Positions 51,041 through 59,559 of a stretch of 64,000 bases of DNA are shown here, piece after piece. Each line of letters begins with the position of its first letter. Positions within the stretch are counted from its first letter, which is position 1. The translations under genes were made by a program, and so were the position numbers. Source of the DNA: Maricaulis sp947259345 (GTDB taxonomy: Bacteria; Pseudomonadota; Alphaproteobacteria; Caulobacterales; Maricaulaceae); NCBI GenBank assembly GCA_965217205.1, contig OZ244254.1:2914001-2978000 (forward strand), in the 5' to 3' direction. A model generated the notes under the pieces. That model made no database searches and was not told the DNA's origin. It saw nothing but the letters and a program-made list of their open reading frames with translations.

Positions 51041-52882
51041 ATGCCTTTTCAACGACCCACACGCCTTCTTGCCGGCGCCTCGCTGCTCGTTCTGGGTCTG
51101 ACAGCACCCGCCGCGCTCGCCATGCCGATCGCCTTCCAAACCGCCAAGGCGGGTCTGACCGTCCAGGATGAAACGGCCGCCAGCGCCTTTGCCCAGCTGG
51201 TCGAGGACTTCGAAGCCTTCGAGCACGAGAACAGCCCCGGCGCCCGGGCGCGCGACGGGGACCTGGAAGCGGCCGGTGAATGGTTTGATGTCTCACCGGA
51301 GAGCCTTGCCGCCCAGGCTGAAGCCGAAGCGGCCTTCTTGGAACGCCTGGAGGCCATCGACGAGAGCGCGCTCGACGCGAATGACGCGACGTCCTACGCC
51401 GTGCTCGACTATCTCCTGCGCTTCCGCGTCGAGCTCGCGCCCTTCGACGAGATGCGGGCGCCCTTCCGGAATGATAGCGGCTTCTTCTCGGCCCCCTCCT
51501 ATGCCTCGTCTTCGACCCGCCCGCGCACGATCGCGCGTGCTGAAGCCTGGGTCACACGCATCAACGCCATCCCGGATTATTTTGACGCCAATATTGCCTG
51601 GATGCGACAGGGCCTTGAAGACGGTTTCACCCAGCCGCGCCTGATCGCCGAGCTGGCGGCCTCCCAGGTCGAAGCGTTGAGCGATCCGGACACGCTGACG
51701 GAACTCCTGATCGCACCGATCGACCGTTTGCCCGAAGGTCTGCCGCAAGACGAGCGAGACCGCGTCCGCGCCGAGGCGGAGGCCGCGATCCGCGACGCCG
51801 CCATCCCGGCTTATGAAAACCTGCTGGCCTTCTTCCAGGACGAATACATTCCGCAAACCCGCGAGAGTCTCGGAATTTCAGAGGTTTCGGCGGGGCGCGA
51901 ATATTACCAGACCCTGGTCCGCTATCACACGACGCTGGATACCTCGCCGGAAGAGGTCCATCAGCGCGGTCTCAATGAAGTCGCCCGTATCCGTGCTGAA
52001 ATGGATGAGGTGATCTCCCGGACTGGGTTTGACGGCACATTCGCCGAATTCCTCCACTTCCTGCGCACCGACCCGCAATTCTACGCTGAAACGCCGGAAG
52101 AATTGCTGATGCATGCGGCCTGGATTTCCAAGCGTGCTGACGACGCCATGCCACGCTTCTTCGGCAATCTGCCGCGCCTGCCCTATGGCGTGCGCCCCGT
52201 GCCGGACACGATGGCGCCGACCTATACAACGGGCCGCTACTGGCCGGGCGATCTCGAGAACGGAGTGGCGGGCGGCTATATGGTCAACACTTACGACCTG
52301 ACCCAACGTCCGCTCTACACCCTGCCCGCCCTGACCGTGCACGAGGCAGTTCCGGGCCACCACCACCAGATTTCGATCGCCGCCGAACTCGAGGACGTGC
52401 CCGAGTTCCGCCGCGACAATTACATCACCGCCTTCGGCGAGGGATGGGGCCTCTATACCGAGACCCTGGCCACCGATATGGGCCTGTATACGACGCCCTA
52501 TGAAGAGTTCGGCCGCCTGACCTATGAGATGTGGCGCGCCTGCCGGCTCGTGGTTGATACCGGCATCCACTATATGGGCTGGACCCAGGCTCAGGCTGAG
52601 GCCTGCCTGCTCGAGAATTCCGCCCTGGCGCCGCACAATGTGCGCACCGAAGTCCAGCGCTACATTTCCTGGCCGGGTCAGGCCCTGGCCTACAAGTCCG
52701 GCGAGTTGCTGATGCGTGACCTGCGCGCCCAGGCGGAAGCCCGGCTTGGCGCGGACTTCGACATCCGGGCCTTCCATGACCGCCTTCTGGACGATGGCGC
52801 CATGCCGCTGTCAGCGCTGGAAGCCAAGATGCTGGCCTGGATCGACGAGCAGGAAGCGGAGCTGGCGGAGGCGGGCGAATGA
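51041..52882 (+). CDS. DUF885 family putative metallopeptidase, secreted
   Basis: A 613-residue protein with a signal peptide (LLAGASLLVLGLTAPAALA). The zinc motif HEAVPGHHHQ is followed by AFGEGWGLYTETLATDMGLY with the third ligand Glu, and the C-terminal blocks ISWPGQALAYKSGEL and AFHDRLLDDGAMPL match DUF885. The ATG at 51041 follows GGTGAGAG. Its stop overlaps the next gene's start (ATGA). It is a paralogue of the lipoprotein at 41270-42997 with clear divergence. Confidence 0.9.
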   Translation: MPFQRPTRLLAGASLLVLGLTAPAALAMPIAFQTAKAGLTVQDETAASAFAQLVEDFEAFEHENSPGARARDGDLEAAGEWFDVSPESLAAQAEAEAAFLERLEAIDESALDANDATSYAVLDYLLRFRVELAPFDEMRAPFRNDSGFFSAPSYASSSTRPRTIARAEAWVTRINAIPDYFDANIAWMRQGLEDGFTQPRLIAELAASQVEALSDPDTLTELLIAPIDRLPEGLPQDERDRVRAEAEAAIRDAAIPAYENLLAFFQDEYIPQTRESLGISEVSAGREYYQTLVRYHTTLDTSPEEVHQRGLNEVARIRAEMDEVISRTGFDGTFAEFLHFLRTDPQFYAETPEELLMHAAWISKRADDAMPRFFGNLPRLPYGVRPVPDTMAPTYTTGRYWPGDLENGVAGGYMVNTYDLTQRPLYTLPALTVHEAVPGHHHQISIAAELEDVPEFRRDNYITAFGEGWGLYTETLATDMGLYTTPYEEFGRLTYEMWRACRLVVDTGIHYMGWTQAQAEACLLENSALAPHNVRTEVQRYISWPGQALAYKSGELLMRDLRAQAEARLGADFDIRAFHDRLLDDGAMPLSALEAKMLAWIDEQEAELAEAGE

Positions 52883-53493
52883 TTGCCTTTGCCCTGACCG
52901 ACGCCCTGGTCACGATCGGCGCCATTCTCGGCATCTATCTGCTGTGGCCGCACCGGCGTGACGGCAAGGTGCGCATGATCCGGCTTGGTCTCGGCCTGAT
53001 GGGCTTTGCGGCCCTGGTCGGGGCCATTCGCTTCGCCTCCGGCCAGGTCGATGACCTCGCCGAGATCCACAGCCTCACCAGTCAGTTTGCGGCGGCGGCG
53101 GGCCTGTTGCTGATCGCGATCGGCCTGTTGCTGAAAGCCAATGATGCTCGGCTTGATCCGGGCATTACGCGCTATGTGCGCTACGGCATTCCGATGCTGG
53201 TCATCTTCCTGATGATCTTCCCGGGCACGGGCGGCGTTCTCGGCTTCCTGCCGACCCTGGCCTTCATTCTCGGACTGGTCGGCAGCGGCATGCTGATCAT
53301 GCACGGCCAGCGACCGGCTGGCCTGGCCTGGCTGGCCAGCTTCCTGGTGCTGGGCGTGGCCTCCATCCTGATCGGGGGCAGCCGGACCGAAGCGACATTC
53401 GGGATCACCAACTGGCATCTTTACCACGCCCTGCTCGGCATCTGGGCGGTCATGGTGGGGGAAGCGACCAAACGCGTGATGGCCCGGTCCTGA
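52879..53493 (+). CDS. Hypothetical six-helix membrane protein
   Basis: A 204-residue hydrophobic protein with about six transmembrane helices (ALTDALVTIGAILGIYLLW, LGLMGFAALVGAIRFASG, AAAGLLLIAIGLLLKA, YGIPMLVIFLMIFPGTGGV and others). It overlaps the DUF885 gene by 4 bp, so the pair is co-expressed. A His-rich segment near residue 180 (TNWHLYHALLGIW) could bind heme or a quinone, but this is speculative. Family not recognised. Confidence 0.75.
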   Translation: MIAFALTDALVTIGAILGIYLLWPHRRDGKVRMIRLGLGLMGFAALVGAIRFASGQVDDLAEIHSLTSQFAAAAGLLLIAIGLLLKANDARLDPGITRYVRYGIPMLVIFLMIFPGTGGVLGFLPTLAFILGLVGSGMLIMHGQRPAGLAWLASFLVLGVASILIGGSRTEATFGITNWHLYHALLGIWAVMVGEATKRVMARS

Positions 53494-53564
53494 CGCTGGA
53501 ATGACGGAGTGGTTGCCCGCGCCGCTTGACGATGGGCGGCCACTCCACCACTTATCCGCACTCC

Positions 53565-54899
53565 ATGAGTGCGCATGATGACAATCCGGCCGCTTCCGGT
53601 GCCGACACCCCGCCGACACGGCCGGTCGGCACCGAAGCCGGGCTCGACATTTTGACCTTTGGCTGCCGGCTCAATGCCTGGGAGAGCGAGGTCATGCGCA
53701 AGCATGCGCGCGAGCAGGGCCTGACCAATACCATTCTGGTCAATACCTGCGCCGTGACCAATGAAGCCGTGCGTCAGGCACGTCAGCACATTCGCCGCGC
53801 CCGCCGCGACAATCCCGACGCCCAGATCATCGTCACCGGCTGCGCCGCCCAGGTCGATCCGGACATGTTCGGCAAGATGCCGGAAGTGAGCCGCGTCATC
53901 GGCAATGACGAGAAGCTCAAGGCGGAGACCTATCGGCCGGCTGACCTGCTGGGCGGTACGGAGAAGGTGCGCGTCAACGACATCATGAGCGTGACCGAAA
54001 CGGCGGGCCATCTGGTCGAGGGCATGGAGGGCCGGGCCCGCGCCTATGTCCAGGTCCAGAATGGCTGCGACCATCGCTGCACTTTCTGCATCATCCCCTA
54101 TGGCCGCGGCAATTCGCGTTCGGTCGGCGCCGGCGAAGTGGTCGACCAGATCAAGACACTCGTCGACAGCGGCCATAGCGAAGTCGTCCTGACGGGTGTC
54201 GATCTCACCTCCTGGGGTGATGACCTGCCTGGCACGCCGCCGCTGGGCCGACTGGTCCAGTCCATCCTCAAACATGTGCCGGACCTGCCGCGCCTGCGCC
54301 TGTCCTCGATCGACGCCATCGAGATCGACGACGCCCTGTTCGAAGCGGTGACGGGTGAAGAGCGGATCGCGCCCTATCTTCACCTGTCGCTTCAGGCCGG
54401 TGATGACATGATCCTCAAACGCATGAAGCGGCGCCATCTGCGCGACGACGCCATCGCCTTGTGTGACCGCCTGAAATCCGCCCGGCCGGAGATTGCCTTC
54501 GGCGCCGACATGATTGCCGGCTTTCCGACCGAGACCGAGGCCATGTTCGAGAACTCGATCCGGCTCGTCGACGAGTGCCGGCTCGCCTATCTGCACGTCT
54601 TCCCCTATTCGCCGCGCCCCGGCACGCCGGCAGCGCGCATGCCGCAGCTCGAACGGTCCGTGATCAAGGAGCGCGCCACCCAGCTGAGGGCCAAGGCTGA
54701 CGAGGCGCTTGCCGCCCATCTCGACGGCATGATTGGGATTGAGAAGGCCGCCCTGGTTGAAAAGCCCGGCTTTGCACGGGCCGGTAATTTCGCCAGCATC
54801 CGCATCCCCGAGGCCGACATCCCGCGGCCCGGTGCGCTTGTCGATATCGCCATATCCGGGCATGACGGACGCGAACTTCAGGGGGTCATCACCGGATGA
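53565..54899 (+). CDS. mtaB: tRNA t6A37 methylthiotransferase
   Basis: A radical-SAM enzyme of 444 residues that adds a methylthio group to t6A37 of tRNA. The N-terminal UPF0004 domain supplies iron-sulfur cysteines (FGCRLNAWES, NTCAVTNEA, VTGCAAQ), the radical-SAM core has CDHRCTFCIIPYGRGNSRS, and a TRAM-like end follows. ATGs at 53526, 53565 and 53574 are possible; 53565 is chosen without a clear Shine-Dalgarno. Its stop overlaps the ftsY start by 4 bp, a common alphaproteobacterial pairing. Confidence 0.93.
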   Translation: MSAHDDNPAASGADTPPTRPVGTEAGLDILTFGCRLNAWESEVMRKHAREQGLTNTILVNTCAVTNEAVRQARQHIRRARRDNPDAQIIVTGCAAQVDPDMFGKMPEVSRVIGNDEKLKAETYRPADLLGGTEKVRVNDIMSVTETAGHLVEGMEGRARAYVQVQNGCDHRCTFCIIPYGRGNSRSVGAGEVVDQIKTLVDSGHSEVVLTGVDLTSWGDDLPGTPPLGRLVQSILKHVPDLPRLRLSSIDAIEIDDALFEAVTGEERIAPYLHLSLQAGDDMILKRMKRRHLRDDAIALCDRLKSARPEIAFGADMIAGFPTETEAMFENSIRLVDECRLAYLHVFPYSPRPGTPAARMPQLERSVIKERATQLRAKADEALAAHLDGMIGIEKAALVEKPGFARAGNFASIRIPEADIPRPGALVDIAISGHDGRELQGVITG

Positions 54900-55825
54900 G
54901 CGAAAAGAAACCGGGCTTCTTTTCCCGGCTTGCGCAGGGGCTGAAACGCTCCTCGACCAAGCTCGGCGACAGTGTCAGCGCGATTTTCACCAAGCGAAAG
55001 CTCGACCGCGACGCTCTGGACGAGCTGGAAGATGTCCTCATCGCGGCCGATCTCGGCGCGGCGGCGGCCATGCGGGTCACCGACCGTCTGGCCAAGGATC
55101 GCTTCGACAAGGAAGTCACGGACGAGGAAGTCCGCGAAGCCCTCGCCGAGGTCGTGGCAGAAACCCTCACTCCGCTGGAACAGGCGCTCGATCTGAGCGG
55201 TGCCAAGCCGCAAGTCGTGCTCTTTGTCGGGGTCAATGGCTCCGGCAAGACCACCACGCTGGGCAAGATTGCCGTCAAGCTGAAGCGCGAGGGCCGCAAT
55301 CCGATCCTGGCTGCCGGCGACACCTTCCGCGCCGCCGCCATCGAACAGGTCACGATCTGGGGCGAGCGGGCCAAATCCCCGGTCATCAAACGCGAAATCG
55401 GGGCGGATGCTGCCGGACTGGCCTTTGACGCCATCGACCAGGCCGATCGCGACGGCCATGACGTCGTGCTGATCGACACCGCCGGCCGGCTGCAAAACAA
55501 GACCGAATTGATGGACGAGCTGAAAAAAGTCGTGCGCGTCATCAAGAAGCGCATGCCGGACGCACCCCATCATGTCGTGCTGGTGCTCGACGGCACCGTC
55601 GGGTCCAATGCCGTCTCCCAGGCCCAGGCCTTCCTGGAAGCCTCGGAAGTCACCGGTGTGGTGATGACCAAGCTGGACGGGACTGCAAAGGGTGGCGCGC
55701 TGGTGCAGGTGGCCGAGAAATTCCAGCTGCCCATCCACTATATCGGGATTGGCGAGGGCGAGGCCGACCTCCAGCCCTTCTCGGCCCGGGACTTCTCGCG
55801 CGCGCTGGCCGGTCTGGACGACTGA
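54896..55825 (+). CDS. ftsY: Signal recognition particle receptor
   Basis: A 309-residue SRP-type GTPase that receives SRP-bound ribosomes at the membrane. It has a short basic amphipathic N-terminus (FFSRLAQGLKRSSTKLGD) instead of the long acidic A domain of E. coli FtsY. The NG domain is complete: G1 GVNGSGKTTTLGKIA, DTFRAAAIEQ, G3 DTAGRLQNK and G4 TKLDGTAKGG. It overlaps mtaB by 4 bp. Confidence 0.96.
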   Translation: MSEKKPGFFSRLAQGLKRSSTKLGDSVSAIFTKRKLDRDALDELEDVLIAADLGAAAAMRVTDRLAKDRFDKEVTDEEVREALAEVVAETLTPLEQALDLSGAKPQVVLFVGVNGSGKTTTLGKIAVKLKREGRNPILAAGDTFRAAAIEQVTIWGERAKSPVIKREIGADAAGLAFDAIDQADRDGHDVVLIDTAGRLQNKTELMDELKKVVRVIKKRMPDAPHHVVLVLDGTVGSNAVSQAQAFLEASEVTGVVMTKLDGTAKGGALVQVAEKFQLPIHYIGIGEGEADLQPFSARDFSRALAGLDD

Positions 55826-55828
55826 CGC

Positions 55829-56677
55829 GTGGATAACACGCTCGTCCTTGCCACCCTGGCCATGCTGGGTTCGGCGCTGGCGCACGCCATCATGACCCTG
55901 CTGACCAAGAAGGCGAATGACCGACTGGTCTTTCGCGGTCTGACCCAGGGCTTCCTGGCCGTTCTCATCCTGCCCTGGCTGCTCTTTCAGCCCATCCCGC
56001 CCTGGGAGGTCTGGCGTTTCCTGCTCGCCGGTGCGGTCGTCATCTGGGCCTTCAACATGTTGCTGGTCGCCGCCTTCAACGAGGGCGAGATGAATCTGGC
56101 CTATCCGGTGATGCGCGGCGCCGCGCCGGCGTTGGCCGCGATTGCCGCCTTTGTTTTCCTGCGGGAGACCGTCAGCCCTGGGCAAATGGCGGGTCTCGGT
56201 GTTGCCACCGCCGCGCTGATCGGTTTTGCCTGGCCGGAGAAGAATGGTCGCCCCAAGCTGAAACTCATCCTGCTGGCCCTCGCGGCCGCCAGCATGACCG
56301 CCAGCTATACCGTCATCGACGCGGCGGGTGTGCGCACCTCCGGCCAGCTCTTCATCTATCTGGGCTGGTTCTTCGTCCTGTCCGGCGTGACCATCCTGCC
56401 GACAGCCATCGCACGGCGCGGCGGCCGCTTCCTGACCATTGCCCAGCGAGAGACCAAACCGGCCCTGATGTGCATGGGTTTCAACCTCGCCACTTACGGC
56501 CTCGCGCTTTATGCCTACGCCAACGCACCGGTTGCGCCAATGGCGGCCTTGCGCGAGCTGTCCATCGTCCTGGGAGCGCTGCTCGCCGCGCTCGTACTGA
56601 AGGAACCCTTCGGCGGACGGCGCATCGCACTTGCAATCTGCCTTGCTGCCGGGCTCGTATTGCTTCAGGTGATGTAA
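55829..56677 (+). CDS. EamA/DMT-family transporter
   Basis: A 282-residue membrane protein with about ten helices in two EamA repeats (LAYPVMRGAAPALAAIAAFV and AALRELSIVLGALLAALVLK at equivalent positions). It starts with GTG at 55829, 3 bp after ftsY. The substrate is unknown; DMT transporters export amino acids and other metabolites. It is part of the mtaB-ftsY-DMT-yciB run. Confidence 0.88.
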   Translation: MDNTLVLATLAMLGSALAHAIMTLLTKKANDRLVFRGLTQGFLAVLILPWLLFQPIPPWEVWRFLLAGAVVIWAFNMLLVAAFNEGEMNLAYPVMRGAAPALAAIAAFVFLRETVSPGQMAGLGVATAALIGFAWPEKNGRPKLKLILLALAAASMTASYTVIDAAGVRTSGQLFIYLGWFFVLSGVTILPTAIARRGGRFLTIAQRETKPALMCMGFNLATYGLALYAYANAPVAPMAALRELSIVLGALLAALVLKEPFGGRRIALAICLAAGLVLLQVM

Positions 56678-56698
56678 ACCGCAAACGGAGTGCCGATC

Positions 56699-57346
56699 TT
56701 GGCCCAGACCCAGAACACGTCCGAGCAGAGCTCGCGCCTCCTCATCGATGCCGGCCCCATCGGGGTGTGGATTGTCGTCTACAATGTCGCCCGCATGTTT
56801 GCCGCCGATCAGGCGATCTATATCGGTACCGGCGCCTACATGATCGCGGCGACCATTGCGCTGGTGATGTCGATCCGGATCGAAAAACGCATTCCGCCCA
56901 TGCTGGTCTTCACGACGATCATTGTGCTTTTCTTCGGTGCGCTGGGGATCTTCCTGCAGGACCCCATCTTCATCTACGCCAAGCCGACCATCATCAATCT
57001 CTTCCTGTCCTATCTGATCCTGGTCAGCCTCGCCTTCGGCCAGAATATCTGGAAGATCTTCTTCAAGCATATTTTCGAGCTGACCGACCGCGCCTGGATG
57101 CTGCTGGCGATCCGCTGGGCGCTCTGGTTCCAGTTTCTCGCCTTCCTCAACGAGGTCATGTGGCGCCACATCACCGACAGCGTCGTTCCAGAGAGCGCCC
57201 GCTGGTTTGCCGGCCTGGAATTGAGCGAGGCCTTCTGGTCCAATGCCAAGCTGGGCGTGATGGTCTTGTCGATCGGCTTTGCGGCCTCGCAGATGCCACT
57301 CGTGCTGAAAAACCAGCCCAAAGGCGCGGACGAGCCGAGGCTCTGA
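56699..57346 (+). CDS. yciB: Septation protein A / inner membrane-spanning protein YciB
   Basis: A 215-residue YciB/IspZ protein with five or six helices. The family blocks LIDAGPIGVWIVVYNVARMF, FLQDPIFIYAKPTIINLFLS and FGQNIWKIFFKHIFELTDRA, then WRHITDSVVPESARW, are clear. I chose TTG at 56699 because GGAG lies 8 nt upstream; that GGAG overlaps the other candidate, GTG at 56690. It affects septation and envelope integrity. Downstream of ftsY in many alphaproteobacteria. Confidence 0.9.
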   Translation: MAQTQNTSEQSSRLLIDAGPIGVWIVVYNVARMFAADQAIYIGTGAYMIAATIALVMSIRIEKRIPPMLVFTTIIVLFFGALGIFLQDPIFIYAKPTIINLFLSYLILVSLAFGQNIWKIFFKHIFELTDRAWMLLAIRWALWFQFLAFLNEVMWRHITDSVVPESARWFAGLELSEAFWSNAKLGVMVLSIGFAASQMPLVLKNQPKGADEPRL

Positions 57347-57430
57347 AAGCGACACTCCGTGTTCGGACATTTGTCATTTTCACGTTATAAATCCGCCCTA
57401 GGATAAATTCCCGAACAGCCGGGGGGCGTC

Positions 57431-58042
57431 ATGGCGCACGATGAGCACGACACCGAGAGCTTCCACCTTTCGGACTCTCCGGGACACCTTCTTCATCGGG
57501 CCCAGCAATTTGCGGCAGAACGCTTCACCAAAGCCATGGCCGGAGCCAAACTGACCCAGCGTCAATTCGCCGTCCTGCATGCGACGGCAGAAGCGGAAGG
57601 GCTGAGCCAGACCCGATTGGTCAAATCGACCGGAATTGATCGCTCAACGCTTGCCGAGCTGGTTGCCCGCATGGTCAAGAACGGTCTGCTGGCACGCGAG
57701 AAGCTCGCGGACGACGCCCGCGCCAATGCCGTCAAACTGACGCCCAGCGGTCGCGATTTGCTGAACACTGCCATGCTCGGCGCGATGGAGGCCGACAAGG
57801 CCATTCTCTCTGCCCTGCCCAAGAATAAGCGGGCCAGCTTCCTCGAGACCTTGCGCCGTATCGCCGTAACGCTCGAAAAGGGCGAGGAAGCCGCCAAGGC
57901 CGCCAAGCAGAAAGCCAAGGAAAAGAAGAAAAAGGCCAAGAAGAAGGCCAAGGAAAAAGCCAAGGCCAAGGCCAAGAAGGCTGAAAAGAAAGCCAAAAAG
58001 GCCAAGGACGCCAAGACCGCCCACAAGGTCGACGCCGCCTAG
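57431..58042 (+). CDS. MarR-family regulator with a Lys/Ala-rich histone-H1-like tail
   Basis: A 203-residue protein. Residues about 10-148 are a MarR winged helix (LTQRQFAVLHATAEAEGLSQ, TRLVKSTGIDRSTLAELVAR, LADDARANAVKLTPSGRDL). Residues 150-198 are almost only Lys, Ala and Glu, in repeats of AKEK, AKKK and AKAK type. Such tails bind DNA non-specifically, as in H1-like and some alphaproteobacterial regulators. Its stop overlaps the convergent ccmG stop by 4 bp. Target unknown. Confidence 0.88.
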   Translation: MAHDEHDTESFHLSDSPGHLLHRAQQFAAERFTKAMAGAKLTQRQFAVLHATAEAEGLSQTRLVKSTGIDRSTLAELVARMVKNGLLAREKLADDARANAVKLTPSGRDLLNTAMLGAMEADKAILSALPKNKRASFLETLRRIAVTLEKGEEAAKAAKQKAKEKKKKAKKKAKEKAKAKAKKAEKKAKKAKDAKTAHKVDAA

Positions 58043-58545
58043 TCGCGGCTTGCGCGCTCGAGGGCCGGATAGATCGCATTGCGCAGCGCGTCGGCCGTCA
58101 GCGGCCCTGGCCAGCGTGCATGAATTTCACCATCACGGATGACGAGCGTTTCCGGTGCTCCGCTGATCCCCAGCGCCGTGACAGAGGCATTATCGACATC
58201 CTGCATGACGCCGATGAAGGGATTGCCGAGATCGTCGAGGAATTGCCGGGCGTCTTCCGGCGTATCACGCCAATTGAGCCCGTAGATAGCAATACCCTCA
58301 CTCCGCAGCGCCATCAGGACCGGGTGTTCGGCATGGCAGGGCGCGCACCAGCTACCCCAGACATTGAGCAGCCATACACCCTCGATGGCATTCGGATCAA
58401 ACTCGGCGCGGCCCTCGAGCGACGCCATTTCGAGGCCCGGCAAAGGCTCGGTGGGCGCCGGAGCCGGATCGGCGAGGTAGCGCCACCCGAGGACGGAGAC
58501 GAGGCCGAGAACGGCCAACCAGGCGATGAAACGCGCCCCTCTCAT
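58039..58545 (-). CDS. ccmG: Thiol:disulfide interchange protein DsbE/CcmG
   Basis: A 168-residue membrane-anchored periplasmic thioredoxin-like protein (anchor FIAWLAVLGLVSVLGW) with the active site WGSWCAPCHAEHPVL. It reduces apocytochrome c cysteines before heme attachment. The ATG at 58545 shares its first base with the ccmD stop (TGATG). It is the last gene of the minus-strand ccmC-ccmD-ccmG unit. Confidence 0.93.
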   Translation of the reverse strand: MRGARFIAWLAVLGLVSVLGWRYLADPAPAPTEPLPGLEMASLEGRAEFDPNAIEGVWLLNVWGSWCAPCHAEHPVLMALRSEGIAIYGLNWRDTPEDARQFLDDLGNPFIGVMQDVDNASVTALGISGAPETLVIRDGEIHARWPGPLTADALRNAIYPALERASRD

Positions 58546-58700
58546 CACGCTTCGTCGTCTTCCAGACGCCGCAAGGCCGCCCGGGCCGCACGGCGCTCCA
58601 GCACCGCATGCAGGATCAAGCCTGCCAGAGCCGCAAACGAAACGCCCCAGGTCGGCCAGACGAAGGCGGCATAGCCCCCCATGTCGAAAAACGCACTCAT
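58545..58700 (-). CDS. ccmD: Heme exporter protein CcmD
   Basis: A small frame of 51 codons between ccmC and ccmG. It opens MSAFFDMGGYAAFVWPTWG, has one transmembrane helix (about residues 14-34) and ends in an Arg/Ala-rich helix (LERRAARAALRRLEDDEA). This is the usual CcmD pattern. CcmD releases holo-CcmE from the CcmABC complex. Its start overlaps the ccmC stop by 4 bp (ATGA) and its stop overlaps ccmG by one base. Confidence 0.9.
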   Translation of the reverse strand: MSAFFDMGGYAAFVWPTWGVSFAALAGLILHAVLERRAARAALRRLEDDEA

Positions 58701-59446
58701 GACACCGCCTCCTCACGCGCCCGGGCCGCCTGTTCGCGTTTGCGCTGCAGGGTCCGGGCCCGGCGACGCAAGGCTTGGCTGCGCAAGCGATAGAGAATCA
58801 GCCAGCCAGCCAGGAAGGTGTATCCCACTGCCATGATGGCGAGTGGCCAGAGTTGGCTGGAATGGATGGTCGGCCCGTCAAACCGGATCACCGAGGCCGG
58901 CTGGTGCAGGCTGGACCACCAGTCGACCGAGAATTTCACGATCACCAGATTGATGATCCCCGCCATCGCGAGTATGGCACCAGTCCGGGCAGCCTGCTGG
59001 GCATCCTCTAGCGCCGCGCGCAGTGCCATATAGCCCAGATAGACGAGCAGCAGGACCAGCACCGAGGTCATCCGCGCATCCCACTCCCACCAGGTCCCCC
59101 ACATCGGCTTGCCCCACAACGAGCCGGTGAACAGGGCCAGCACGGTGAAAACGGCGCCGATCGGCGCGATCACCTCGGCAGCCGTATCCGCCAGCGCGTG
59201 ACGCCAGACAAAATAGACAAAACTCGCCACTGCCAGCGCCGCATAGAGCGCCATCGCCATATAGGCGGCGGGCACGTGCACATACATGATCCGGATCGTC
59301 TCGCCCTGCTGGTAGTCCGGCGGCGAGCCGAAGAAGGAGAGATAGACGCCCACGCCAAGCAGGATCGCGGCCAACGCCCCGAAAATCGGGATCAGGGTCC
59401 GGGCCAGCTGGTCGAAACGCTGCGGGTTGGAGAAATAGGACAGCAT
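58697..59446 (-). CDS. ccmC: Heme exporter protein CcmC
   Basis: A 249-residue six-helix membrane protein that attaches heme to CcmE. The tryptophan-rich heme-handling motif WGKPMWGTWWEWDARMTSVL is intact, with flanking histidines in MYVHVPAAYMAM and WSSLHQPASV. The C-terminal tail is long and basic. It is the first gene of its transcription unit. ccmA and ccmB lie separately beyond an oppositely oriented gene. Confidence 0.95.
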   Translation of the reverse strand: MLSYFSNPQRFDQLARTLIPIFGALAAILLGVGVYLSFFGSPPDYQQGETIRIMYVHVPAAYMAMALYAALAVASFVYFVWRHALADTAAEVIAPIGAVFTVLALFTGSLWGKPMWGTWWEWDARMTSVLVLLLVYLGYMALRAALEDAQQAARTGAILAMAGIINLVIVKFSVDWWSSLHQPASVIRFDGPTIHSSQLWPLAIMAVGYTFLAGWLILYRLRSQALRRRARTLQRKREQAARAREEAVS

Positions 59447-59559
59447 GTCAGCTGATTACTTTGCCCGCGCCGACGGGGCAACTGCGACGGAATCGCCATT
59501 TTCGCGCAGTCGCATCCGTTCCGGCCTTCCGGTGCATCCAATCGCCAGGGAGGACTTCC

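Noticed and set aside
53421..54863. 480-codon minus-strand open frame opposite mtaB
   Set aside because: It is antisense to a gene with intact radical-SAM motifs and has no recognisable domain.
54878..57370. 830-codon minus-strand open frame opposite ftsY, the DMT transporter and yciB
   Set aside because: All three plus-strand genes have clear family motifs; the antisense frame is low-complexity Gly/His/Asp-rich.
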